Positions 51,876 to 61,929 of a DNA stretch of 64,000 nt are shown here, in pieces. The stretch is from Azolla caroliniana (taxonomy: Eukaryota; Polypodiophyta). The notes under the pieces were generated by a model, which searched no databases, was not told the DNA's origin, and worked only from the letters and a program-made list of their open reading frames with translations. The position numbers and the translations under genes are program-made. Location: contig JBHGNT010000005.1 in the NCBI GenBank assembly GCA_043228905.1, positions 18,538,001 to 18,602,000 on the forward strand, in the 5' to 3' direction. Each line of letters begins with the position of its first letter. Position 1 is the stretch's first letter.

Positions 51876-53320
51876 AAGCGGGCACTCCAAAACAAGTGGG
51901 TGTACAAGTTGAAACCGGGAGATGCCGGCAACCCCCCGAGATGCAAAGCTAGGATCGTGGTGAAGGGGTTCTAGCAGAAGAAGGGCGTGGACTTCGACGA
52001 GATATTTGCCCCGGTAGTAAAGATGACCTCCATCCGGACGATGCTGAGTATAGCGGCAAGCATGGACCTCGAGGTAGAGAAGCTGGACGTGAAGACAGCA
52101 TTCCTTCACAGTGACCTCGAAGAGGAGATTTACATGCAGGAACCAGAAGGATTCGTGGAGAAAGGGAAGGAGCACCTGGTTTGCCGGTTGAAGAAGATCT
52201 TGTACGGACTGAAGCAGGCTCCCCGACAATGGTACCGGACGTTAGACTCCTTCATGACTGATCAAGGGTACCACAAGACGCAAGCCGATCACTGCGTGTT
52301 TGTGAAGAAGTTCGAAGGAGGAGACTTCCTGATACTCCTTCTGTACGTGGACGACATGTTGATCGTCGGACGGGACCAAGCCAAAATTCGGATGTTGAAG
52401 AAGGCTCTCAACCGAACTTTCGCAATGAAAGACTTGGGTCCGGCAAGACAAATGTTGGGGATGCACATCGTCCGGGACCGGTCAAAGAAGCAAATGTGGT
52501 TGTCATAGTAGAAATACGTGACAAAGGTGCTTCAGCGGTTCAACATGTTAGAAGCGAAACCGGTCAGATCGACACTCTCGGCAAACTGCAAATTATCCGG
52601 TAAGCAAAGCCCGAAGATGAAAGCAGAGAAGGCAGATATGATGAAGGTTCCATATGCCTTTGTCCTCAGGAGCTTAATGTACGCAATGGTGTATACTCGA
52701 CCGGATATTGGATACGCAGTCGGAGTAGTGAGCCGGTTTATGAGCAATCCCGGCAAGGAGACTGGAACGCGGTCAAATGGATACTCCGGTACTTGAACGG
52801 CACTTCGAATATGTGTCTCCGATTCGGCTCCGGTAAACCTCAACTTGACGGTTTTACCGATTCGGACATGTCGGCTGATGTGGATACCAGCCGGTCTACA
52901 TCCGGGCATGTAATGACATATGCGGGGGGAGTTGTTTCATGGCAGTCAAGGCTGCAGAAGACAGTTGCATTGTCAACCACGGAGGCGGAGTACATGGCGG
53001 CTGTGGAAGCCGGCAAGGAAATATTATGGATGAAGGACTTCATCGGTGAGCTCGGTATCCGGCAAGATGAATATCGGCTCTATTGCGACAGTCAAAGTGC
53101 CATCCACCTTGCTAAGAACGCAGCGTACCATTCCAAGACGAAGCACATCCAGCGTAGGTATCACTGGATCCGGGAGCGAGTAGAAGATCGAGAGTTCGCG
53201 CTGATGAAGATCCACACGGCCGAGAACGGGTCAGATATGCTGACCAAAGTCCTGATACCCGACAAGTTGGATGCATGTCGGAAGCGGATCGGACTAGTAA
53301 GACATCCCGTGCCGGAGTGA
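51876..53320 (+). pseudogene. pol: Element E RT and RNase H
   Basis: RT: KCKARIVVKGF then TAG 51972 (CAG in A), FDEIFAPVVKMTSIRTMLSI, KLDVKTAFLHSDLEEEIYMQ, LLLYVDDMLIVGRDQ near 52338; stop TAG 52506; VGSTLSANC-like block; a frameshift near 52760. RNase H in 52793-53320 is open: GFTDSDMSADVDTSRSTSGH, STTEAEYMAAVEAGKEILWM, YCDSQSAIHLAKNAAYHSKT, ending RHPVPE. Confidence 0.92.
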
Positions 53321-53330
53321 AGGGGGAGTT

Positions 53331-53951
53331 TGTTAGGAAACAAGTCCCTCCAGATGGGAAGTGAGAAGACCCGGTGAGAACCAGATGATGAGTACCCGGC
53401 AACGGAAGACCCGGTGAGAACCGGATGACGAGCACCCGGCAAGCAAGACCCGGTGAGAACCGGATGATGAGTGCTCGGCAAGAGCCGGATGATGCAGGCC
53501 CGGTGAGGAGTGCTCTCCGGAGGAAGGGACATATTCATAAATATGTTTTTGAGAGTCCATTGGGGCTATATTTGTAAATAGCCAAAAAGTCATATTAGTA
53601 TAAATATGACTTAGGGCAAACTTAGTGTGTGTTGTTTTGTGTAACCTCTGTACAATGCGTGAGAGAGAGAGAAAGTGACATACAGAGATCGTGTCTCTGT
53701 TGTAACCGCCTAGTGGCGAAGCGAGGGAGCAAGAGGTCATTGCCTCTGTGCCCCATTGTTGTATTACTATACATAGTGATAGTTTGCAGTCCGTGGACTG
53801 CCGTGGTTTTTCCTGTGTTTGGGTTTTCCACGTAAACATCCTGTGTACGCTTCTCCTTACTATATCGTGCGTACATTACCCGTTTTTCTGTGTTTGATCC
53901 TAGACTCGGTTGTGGCCGAGTGTTGTTTTTCAGGAGCGCGTATTCCTGTCA
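53331..53951 (+). repeat. 3' LTR of element E (621 bp)
   Basis: Starts TGTTAGGAAACAAGTCC, ends TTCCTGTCA. Has a different number and spacing of the ACCCGGTGAGAACCGGATGA units from the 5' LTR. Confidence 0.92.
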
Positions 53952-53956
53952 ACTTC

Positions 53957-54064
53957 ATAGTGGCCTGAGCACAAAAACAGGGCACTCTATATGTTATGCA
54001 AGACAAGTTGTCCAAGTCGGGAGCAAATGTGGCAACCGACTCGAATGGAAAGATATGGCATAAG
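53957..54064 (+). pseudogene. pol: Copia-4 copy 1, part 3
   Basis: Resumes the Copia-4 frame after element E: ATAGTGGCCTGAGCAC, then GTLYVMQDKLSKSGANVATD and KIWHKC, the beginning of the integrase zinc part. The first 58 bp recur at 54961-55018 in the second Copia-4 piece. Confidence 0.7.
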
Positions 54065-54235
54065 TGTTACGGGCATGACCATATCTCGTGGTAAGTTTTA
54101 CCGTAGTATTCTATACACGTGGATAAACTGTGATGGTTAAACGAAAGTGTAAAGAAGGAAAAGATTACTTTTAATCCTTGGGACTGCGAACCCATTAGGC
54201 CAAGTGTGAACTTGCCTAGATGCTATGCAGGCCCT
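54065..54235. mobile_element. Partial copy of the 444-bp foldback element
   Basis: TGTTACGGGCATGACCATAT and the following 150 bases match one arm of 61481-61924 up to GTGAACTTGCC, then give way to Copia-4 gag. The other arm is absent. Confidence 0.75.
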
Positions 54236-55018
54236 ACTACTATTGTGTACCTTGCCGGACAGCTGGGAGAACCTGGTGGTGACTCTCAGCACCTCGTGTC
54301 ATGAAGATAACTTGCCCTTGCAAGTGGTAAAGACAAGCATCTTGAATGAGGAGACAAGAAGGACACGGTTGTCTTGTCCCAGGCAGATGCGAATGTGATA
54401 CAACATTTGGAGAAAGGAAGGAACCACCAAAGAAGTTCGCAAAGAAGGGACAAATCCTATGTGAGATCCAAGTCTAGAGGAATGCTGACGTGTTTTAATT
54501 GTGGAAAGCTTGGACATTTCCAAAAGGACTGTCAACACCTCAAGAAGGATAAAGGTGCTTCAAAGGATGTCGAACCCAAAAAGGTTTCTTAGGAGAAGGG
54601 CACATTAGCCATAGCCAGAAGTGAAGAGGAGATCTTGTTTATTTGTGAGCATGCAAGTGAAGAGTGCACTTGGATGATTGACTATGGTGCATCTTTCCTT
54701 ATAACTCCCTCGAGAGAGTGTTTCTCGACTTACACAATCGGGGATCATGGCTATGTGAAGATGGGAGATAACGGGGAATGCAAGATAGTCGGCATCCGAA
54801 ATGTATGTCTAACAACGTCGACCGGTTGTCGGCATATCCTGGAGGATGTCCGACACGTGTCCGATATTAGGCTGAATATGATATTGATAGGATGGGTGGA
54901 TGACGAAGGCTATAATGGTAGCTTTCGAAATGGCAAGTGGAAGTTTTGTCGAGGAAACCTCATAGTGGCCTAAGCACCAAAATAGGGCACTCTATATGTT
55001 ATGCAAGACAAGTTGTCT
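54236..55018 (+). pseudogene. gag: Copia-4 copy 2: Gag end and protease
   Basis: Starts LLCTLPDSWENLVVTLSTSC, then HEDNLPLQVVKTSILNEE, stops near 54397-54480, knuckle CFNCGKLGHFQKDC (complete), protease CTWMIDYGASFLITPSREC (DSG changed to DYG), YVKMGDNGECKIVGI, EDVRHVSDIRLNMILIGWVD and SFRNGKWKFCRGNLIVA before TAA 54971. The gag N-terminus and integrase are missing. Confidence 0.8.
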
Positions 55019-55450
55019 GTTTTAGAGCTTTCCCTCTCTCCCTTTCTCTCTTGTCTCACGTGCACATACACACACAGTCCTTCCGTTGCACAGAATCACT
55101 CTTGATTCTTTACAATTATTAATGAATTAATTAATATTTTAATTCTTAAAACCCTAATTTTGTGTAAAAATAGGAACCCTAATTAATTAATTTATCGTTC
55201 GTGAATTAATTAATGTTTTAGTAAATTAACTGATTATTAGTGAATTAATTAATATTTTAATTCTTAAAAATCTAATTTTGGCTAAAATTAGGAACCCTAA
55301 TTATTTAATTAATTGTAAATTAATTCATTATTATGAATTGATTAATATTTTAATTTTTAAAACCCTAATTTTGGTTGAAATTAAGAACCCTAATTATTTA
55401 ATATTTTTAGTAAATTAATTCATTATTAGTGAATTGGTTAATATTTTAGT
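55019..55450. repeat. AT-rich imperfect repeats
   Basis: TTAATATTTTAATT blocks recur at about 55131, 55249 and 55343 with AAACCCTAATTTTG and GAACCCTAATT blocks between, spacing about 95-120 bp. AAACCCTAA, like the plant telobox, occurs at 55149 and 55361. No gene seen. Confidence 0.7.
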
Positions 55451-55730
55451 GAATTAATTATTTTTTATTATGTAAATTTGAAATGAATGGTTCTGTAATA
55501 TTCTTGGGGATATTTTGTATTCGCAAATATTACGGATGGCGAATACCAAGAATATCACGCATGGGTCAATCTATGCATATATATAGTGAATTAATTATTT
55601 TTTATTATGTAAATTTGAAATGAATGGTTCTGTAATATTCTTGGGGATATTTTGTATTCGCGAATATTATGGATGGAGAATACCAAGAATATCACGCATG
55701 GGTCAATCTATGCATATATATGTATATATA
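55451..55730. repeat. 137-bp tandem duplication with hAT-like element ends
   Basis: A 125-bp segment starting GAATTAATTATTTTTTATTA is repeated at 55451 and 55588 (period 137). Each copy ends GGGTCAATCTATG (55575 and 55712), the right terminus of the 59856-60499 element, preceded by the same AATATTCTTGGGG...GAATATCACGCATG body. Confidence 0.8.
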
Positions 55731-55734
55731 TATG

Positions 55735-55865
55735 CATTCGACCATTCGGCCGAGTCTCGTTTCGACTTCTTGGTCGATATCGACCAGCCAACTCCCATTC
55801 GGCCTCTCAGCCGATTTCGGCTTTTCAGTTGCCTCCCCCATCATGAGGGACAACCTTATGCAACA
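55735..55865 (-). repeat. 3' LTR start of Copia-4 copy 3
   Basis: Minus strand TGTTGCATAAGGTTGTCCC directly after the polypurine tract; runs 131 bp to the AT repeat. Confidence 0.65.
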
Positions 55866-56356
55866 AATTCCCCCTTCACTCCTGTAGGGGAAGAGTCGAC
55901 CAAACCAGTCCTTCGCCTGCAAGCAACAAAATTCTCCATGGATAAGATTTTAGTAAGCATGTCTAATCCATTTTCATCAATATGGATCTTAGCTAAGACA
56001 AAGTCATTTTCATCCACTCTCTCTCGTAACCAATGATGCCTTCTTTGAATGTGCTTTATACGAGAGTGATAGGCTACATTCTTAGCAAGATGGATAGCAC
56101 TCTGATTATCACAATGAAGTAGGAATTTTTCTTGCTTCATTCCTAGTTCACTTAGAAAATCTCTCATCCAGATCAATTCTTTTCCAACTTCCACTACAAC
56201 CATATACTCAGCCTTTGTGGCCGACAAAGCCACAGCCTTTTGCAATCTTGATTGCCATGACATAACTCCCCCTAAATAGGTCATCACATACCCTGATGTG
56301 GATCGGCTGGAATCTACATCACACAACATATCAGATTTTGTGAAACCTTCGAGCAT
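55856..56356 (-). pseudogene. pol: Copia-4 copy 3 RNase H
   Basis: Minus strand open: GFTKSDMLCDVDSSRSTSGY, ALSATKAEYMVVVEVGKELI, HCDNQSAIHLAKNVAYHSRI and RRHHWLRERVDENDFVLAKI. The upstream frame is shifted near 56400. It stops after the LTR start (SPTGVKGEFVA). Confidence 0.88.
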
Positions 56357-56408
56357 AGGTTTCCCGGAGCCATATCTAAGGCATACACTCGAAGTACCTT
56401 TGAGGTAT

Positions 56409-57388
56409 CTAAGTATCCATTTTACGGTTGCCCAATGCTCCTTTCCAAGAATTATTCATGTAGCGACTAACTGTCCCAATAGCAAATGCAATGTCTGGCC
56501 TTGTGCAGACCATAGCATACATTAGGCTCCCAATAGCCGAGGCATATGGCACCCTCCTCATCTCTGCCTTATCTTTCTCAGTTTTCGGACATTGTCCTGA
56601 ATTTAACTTATAGTTCGCCAGCAATGGAGATCCAACAGATTTTGCATTGTACATGTTAAACCTTTGCAAAACTTTCATCACATATTTCTCTTGTGACGGC
56701 CATATTATGTTTTTAGTCCTATCTCGGACTACATGCATTCCCAAAATCTATTTTGTCGGTTCTAAGTCCTTCATGGCAAAAGATTTGCTCAAAGCTTTTT
56801 TCAAGCTTGCAATATTCTTAGCATTCTGTCCAATAACTAACATATCATCCACATACAACAAGGGAACCAAGAAATCGCCTTCATCATACTTTTTCACAAA
56901 TACACAATGATCGGCTTGTGTTTTGTGGAATCCATCTACAACATGAAGGACTCAAACTTCTTATACCATTGTCGAGGAGCTTTCTTCTCCCCATACAAGC
57001 TCTTCCTCAACCTACATACAAGATTCTCTTTTCCTTTCACCTTAAAGCCCTTTGGCTACAACATATAAATTTCCTCTTCTAACTCACCATGCAGAAATGT
57101 TGTTTTTACATCCAACTATTCAATTTCCAAATTCATACCAGCAGCCATACCCAAAACAGATCGGATGGAAGTCATCTTGACCATTGGAGCAAAAATCTCA
57201 TCAAAATCAACACCCCTTTTTTGTTGAAAGCCCTTCACTACAATAGGGGCCTTATACCGAGGTGTACTTCCGTCTTCTCCAGTCTTTAGTTTGTAGACCC
57301 ATTTGTTTCTAAGTGCCTTCTTTCCATCGGGCAGCTCCATTAGCTCATAGGTGTAGTTCTCATGCAAGGAATCCATTTCCTCTTGCAT
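56409..57388 (-). pseudogene. pol: Copia-4 copy 3 reverse transcriptase
   Basis: Minus strand: MQEEMDSLHENYTYELMELP, KAPIVVKGFQQKRGVDFDEI, FAPMVKMTSIRSVLGMAAGM; then frame changes near 57110 and 56940; LLYVDDMLVIGQ near 56860-56830; VVRDRTKNIIWPSQEKYVMK and VGSPLLANYKLNSGQCPKTE in 56744-56409. Several frameshifts. Confidence 0.85.
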
Positions 57389-57397
57389 GGCATTATA

Positions 57398-57913
57398 TCA
57401 CTTCTCCTTGTGTTCATCTGTCGTAGCTTCTTCATAGCATTCCGGTTCCCCTTCATCAGTCAAGAGAACATATTGATTGGCTGGATACTGAGAGAAGACC
57501 TTCCTATGCCTATGTGGGTATCTCCTCTCTTCGGTCACCGACTTAGATTCGGCCTCTTCTACCAACTCATCTTCTAGCTCAAGTTCATGTGTATCAATCT
57601 GTTGTTGTGTGTCAGCCGACTCAAATTCAGCTTCATCAACCGGTTGTTGTTTGCTAACTGGTTGTGTGGAAGAGGGATCGACTAGTGCTAACTCCATAAC
57701 AGTAGTCGATTGGGAAGACGACACTAGTTTTTGTTGTCTCCAGTTTTCAATTGTCTTGTCTTCCATGAACACAACGTCACGGCTCCTCACCACCTTCTTA
57801 TCACAAAGATCCCACATTTTGTACCCGAGCTCATTAGACTTCTTTCGTGTACCCCAAGAATATGCAAGTCTTGGACTTGTTGTCCAGCTTTGACCTTTGA
57901 TCTTTAGCAACAT
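57398..57913 (-). pseudogene. pol: Copia-4 copy 3 integrase end and acidic linker
   Basis: Minus strand: YKMWDLCDKKVVRSRDVVFM, EDKTIENWRQQKLV, then a Gln/Glu-rich linker and ERRYPHRHRKVFSQYPANQY, VLLTDEGEPECYEEA, which is the link between integrase and RT in this clade. Confidence 0.8.
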
Positions 57914-57940
57914 GCATATAAGCTAAGCATCTGAACACCC

Positions 57941-59128
57941 TTAAATGTTGGTAAGACACACTCCTTCCTGTCCACACCCTCTGTGGGACATCCCCCTCAA
58001 AAGCACTGAGGGAGACATATTTATAAGGTAGACAACCGTCAACATTGCCTCAGCCCAATATGACTTCGGCAACTTTACATGCGACAACATGCGTCTTACC
58101 CTTTCCATTATGGTCTGATTCATTCTCTCTGCTAGACTATTTAACTCGGGTGTCTTCAGCACTGTATACTCAAGTTTAATGCCTTGAGTCTTGCAATACA
58201 TCTCAAATTGGCCTCTATACTCACCACCATTATTTGTTCGAACAGCTTTCAACTTCTGTACAAATTCTCTTTCTGCCCTCGCATGAAACTCTTTAAAGAC
58301 CAACAACACTTTGTCATTAGACTTCAACACGAAATCCCACAACTTTCTGCTAAAGTCATCAATGAATGTCACAAAGTATTGTCCACCACGGTACGATGGA
58401 GCATCCACATAGCACACATCTGTGTGGACCAATTCTAGGGCACGTTCCCTTCTCATCGGAGGCCTAGAGTGAAAGGCGGCTCTATTTTGCTTTCCAGCCA
58501 AGCAATCCACACATTTCTCAAGATGTATGCCTTTCACTTCTGGTAGGAGATCCTTTTCAGCAAGGATATGCATTCCCCTTTTGCTCATGTGGCCAAGCCT
58601 TTTATGCCACAACTCACCATCTAAGTCAGCCATTACATTTGCTTCATCTCGGCATAATTTTGCATGCATTACATACAATGTGTTCTGTTTTTGAGCTCGA
58701 GCCACAATTAGACTCCCTTTACAGAACTTCCATGCACCATTATGAAAGCCATCGTTGAAGCCTTCATCGTCTAGCCATCCAGCCAATATCAGATTCAATC
58801 TAACATCCAGAACATGGCATACATCCTTCACCATTAACTTGCAGCCAATAGATGTTAACAAACACACATTTCCTATGCCCACAATCCTGCATTCACCATC
58901 ATTTCCCATCCTTATGTAGCCATAGTCACCGGTTGTGTAAGATGAGAAACATTCTCTTTTGGGAGTTAGGTGGAACCATGCACCAGAATCAACTACCCAA
59001 GAGCACTCAACATTTGTAAGGTTCACACTAGCTTGTTCAAAAATAAATAACATCTCTTCCTCACTAGTTGCAATGGCTGAGGTGTTTTTATCATCAGAAA
59101 TTTTTCTAGGTTTGACCTCATCAGCCAT
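57941..59128 (-). pseudogene. pol: Copia-4 copy 3 protease and integrase, open for 395 residues
   Basis: Minus strand: protease WVVDSGAWFHLTPKREC (DSG intact), NLILAGWLDDEGFNDGFHNG, integrase zinc HKRLGHMSKRGMHILAEKDL with CVDCLAGKQ, core VHTDVCYVDAPSYRGGQYFV (Asp), RTNNGGEYRGQF (second Asp is Asn) and LNSLAERMNQTI (Glu). One catalytic change and frame loss at 57941 kill it. It is the longest open Copia-4 frame. Confidence 0.9.
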
Positions 59129-59129
59129 G

Positions 59130-59410
59130 CCTTTGTCCTTCCTAAGGTGTCAACAGTTCTTTTGGAAATGACCAGGATTCCCACAATAGAAGCACGTAGG
59201 CCTTCCTCTAGACTTCGACTTGGCATAAGACTTGTCTCTATTTTCAGGACTCCTATGTTTACTTCTTCCTCTATCAAGGTTTTGTGCCACATTCGCTTCC
59301 GATTCAAACAAGGCACTTTTATCCTTTCTTCTTGTTTCTTCATTTAGAATGCTTGTCTTTACTACTTGTAAAGACAGGTTGTCTTCTTTCCACTTTGATC
59401 CAGCTAATGC
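59130..59410 (-). pseudogene. gag: Copia-4 copy 3 Gag end with zinc knuckle
   Basis: Minus strand: VVKTSILNEETRRKD-like stretch, SPENRDKSYAKSKSRGRP and knuckle CFYCGNPGHFQKNC, followed by the protease frame. The N-terminal Gag is absent. Confidence 0.8.
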
Positions 59411-59855
59411 TAATACTCAGGATACATCGATGTATTGTCGTTTGTTGAATTATGATGGTTGTGATGAGGTGAGGTTGCATGATTCATTTTGAGGTTTTGT
59501 AAATTAAGATTTTTTTAATTGGAAATTGAAATTGTTGAAATGCCTATGGAGAAATTAGTCTAGATGGACGAGAGGGCTAAAGGTAGTCTTGATCATCAAT
59601 GAAATGGCTAAAATGCCTATGGTAGAAATAAGAGATTGTGGAGCGGGATAAAGGTGGTCTTCATAGTGTTGAGCTAGATTGATGGGGCTAGAAAGAAAGG
59701 AGAGAGTTAGTCATCTCCACCAATGTGAAATTCTTAATATTTTCACTCAAAAACTTGTTCATTCTATTTCCATGTTTACACTTATATCGCTTTAGTTGGA
59801 CAACTATGGATGGTGGCTCTAAGTTAGTTACAAACAATTCTTGGTTAGTTACAAC
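59411..59855. other. AT-rich sequence, nothing recognised
   Basis: No gene or element feature visible. GTTACAAC at its end (59848-59855) is one target copy of the following element. Confidence 0.5.
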
Positions 59856-60499
59856 CATAGATTGACATATTCGCATTCGTAGGGTTTCCTATTCGAATGA
59901 AAACGAATACGAATACGAATGGATGGTCAAGTATTTGTTTAACCCAAAAAAAAAACTCTGTCTTTTTTAATTTCCTAGGATAAAAAAAAGGAACTTGACA
60001 TAAATAGGGATAATAAAAGAAGGACTTGGGGACTTGACACTATTAAATTTTTATAATAAATGTATAACTTATAAGTTATAAGTAATCGTTTTATTTTTAA
60101 TAAATAAATAAAATAAAATAAAGGCTCATTAATTTCTCACTTTTTATTCCCTCAAAATTTATGGATATTTTTATTTTGACATTAAAAATAGTACTTCAAA
60201 CTAATCATATCTTCAAAGTTCATACTAATCATATTTGTATAATAAATATAAAAATATTCGTTTTTTTTTAATTAATTAATTAAAATAAGTTTCATAAACT
60301 CTCTTGACACTATAATCTATTAATGAATAATTGTTCTTTTTTTGGTGAAATAAATTTATTTTAATAAATAAATAATTTTTTATATTTATTTTGCAAAACG
60401 AATGGTTTTTTAATATTCTTGGGGCTATTTCGTATTCTCGAATATTGAGAATATTGCGCATGGAGAATATCCCGAATATCATGCATGTGTCAATCTATG
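59856..60499. mobile_element. hAT-like nonautonomous DNA element (MITE-like), 644 bp
   Basis: GTTACAAC is present on both sides (59848-59855 and 60500-60507), an 8-bp duplication as made by hAT transposases. Ends are inverted: CATAGATTGACA at the left and TGTCAATCTATG at the right. The inside is AT-rich, has no protein, and includes ACGAATACGAATACGAATGG. The right end and adjoining body recur in 55451-55712. hAT assignment rests on the 8-bp duplication and CA start; ends are short. Confidence 0.7.
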
Positions 60500-60507
60500 G
60501 TTACAAC

Positions 60508-61480
60508 TATTTCTTGGTTAGTGTCTAATCACCTTAATTAAACCATGGTTGGTTCTACTATGGTTATCTTAGCTAGAGTTAGTTAGGGTGGATTGTGGTA
60601 AACCGTAATACCACAATATTAAAAATAAAAATAAAAATAAAAAGGGACATTTAAACGAGCGTGTGCTCAAAAAATTACATTCTCACTAAAATTATTTGGG
60701 AAACTTTGACATCCTCAAGCATTGTACCCAATAAGATTTGATACTCCATTCTCTCTCATTCAAATCCCTGGTGGATCCGCTCCCCTTTCACATGCACATG
60801 CCAACTTTGTGACAACATTTGTGATGGACAATTCCAAGATTTCTTGGGAGGCCCTCAACTGGAGGTTTGGAAAGTGCCATATATGTCAAATATCCTAAGT
60901 TGCCTCAAAAAGTCCCACACATAATTCAACCCATTATCATAAGTCGCACATCTCCCTAAATTTGAATATGTTTATATGAATAAATCTAAGGTTAGGGACG
61001 AAGCTCCCAATATCTAGGAAATAAGACTTGGAGAAATTAAGATATTAAGGAGACCCAACTAACTAACATGCCATCTATATCCTCTTAATACATTGTACAA
61101 GACTTAGTTTCTTGGTTCCAACAAGAGTCGAGATGTTATGGTTTTGGTTGTGACCATTTAGTGCATGATTGCCCAAAGAAGAGCATGGTGTAAAGTTGTT
61201 TCTATTGTGCTATCTTAAGTTTGCGAGATTGTAATCATGACTACACATAGCTCAAAACTTAGAAAAGGAAAACCAAATGGCCATGAAATTGTCTAAAATA
61301 AGAGTCTATGGTCTTCTTTTATCCTACCCTCACTGTGTAAGGTTCATAGAATACGCAAAAGGCTAAAATGGACCTATACACATTGCAATGAGAAAACATG
61401 TGGAACCTTGGAAGTTAATGTAGCTTTGCTACCACAAATCCCACAACTTAAGTTTCTGCACTTGATTGTAGGATGGTTAG
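60508..61480. other. ORF-poor AT-rich sequence with a possible old zinc-knuckle trace
   Basis: No open frame of 60 codons. Near 61135-61190 the reading SRCYGFGCDHLVHDCPKK looks like a decayed CCHC knuckle (spacing off by one), which may be a very old retrotransposon gag. Confidence 0.3.
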
Positions 61481-61924
61481 TGTTACAGGCATGATCATAT
61501 AATATCCGTGGTGAAAATTTACCGTAGTATTCTATACATGTGGATAAGTGTGAGGGTTAAACGAGAGTGTAAAGAAGGGGAGGATTACTTTTAATCCTCG
61601 GGATTGAGATAACCCATTAGGCCAAGTGTGAACTTGCCTGGGGGCCTTGGGTCTCACTATAAATATGAGGCCTAGCTACCCTCATTTCATCATTTCTTGA
61701 CTACGTCGAGACTCTATTTCATGGTGGGTCAACTCTTGTATTTATAGCGAGACTCGAGGCCCCCAGGCAATTTCACACTTGGCCTAATGGGTTGTCTCAA
61801 TCCTGAGGATTAAAAATAATCCTCCCCTTCTTTACACTCTCGTTTAACCCTCACACTCATCCACATGTATAGAATACTACGGTAAATTCTCACCACGGGA
61901 TATTATATGGTCATGCCCGTAACA
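61481..61924. mobile_element. 444-bp foldback element with TG...CA ends
   Basis: Two inverted arms of about 185 bp. GTTAG is duplicated (61476-61480 and 61925-61929). The left end is TGTTACAGGCATGATCATAT and the right end ATATGGTCATGCCCGTAACA. Each arm has a TATAAATA box near the inner end (about 61659 and 61738), facing the centre. No coding. TG/CA ends and a 5-bp duplication are LTR-type; arm symmetry is not. A half-copy lies at 54065-54235. Confidence 0.8.
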
Positions 61925-61929
61925 GTTAG

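Larger units (their letters stand above)
48601..53951 (+). mobile_element. Element E: Copia-2 retrotransposon nested in Copia-4
   Basis: 5,351 bp with two LTRs (48601-49247, 53331-53951), primer site at 49251, gag-pol and polypurine tract (53319-53328). ACTTC is duplicated at 48596-48600 and 53952-53956. Pol is close to element A, but the N-terminal half of Gag is quite different. The LTRs differ by small indels and several substitutions (647 and 621 bp), and stops and frameshifts break gag-pol, so it is older than A. Confidence 0.95.
55735..59410 (-). mobile_element. Copia-4 copy 3 (minus strand), fairly complete pol
   Basis: Minus strand: Gag end and knuckle (59410-59130), protease and integrase (59128-57941), linker and RT start (57913-57116), RT core (to about 56409), RNase H (56356-55856), polypurine tract (AAGGGGGAATT) and an LTR start at 55865. 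The gag start is truncated at 59410 and the LTR is cut at about 55735. Protein order and motifs match Copia-4 copies 1 and 2. Confidence 0.88.

Noticed and set aside
55019-55450. Interstitial telomere repeats (AAACCCTAA words)
   Set aside because: The words are isolated within AT-rich repeats, not in tandem TTTAGGG arrays.
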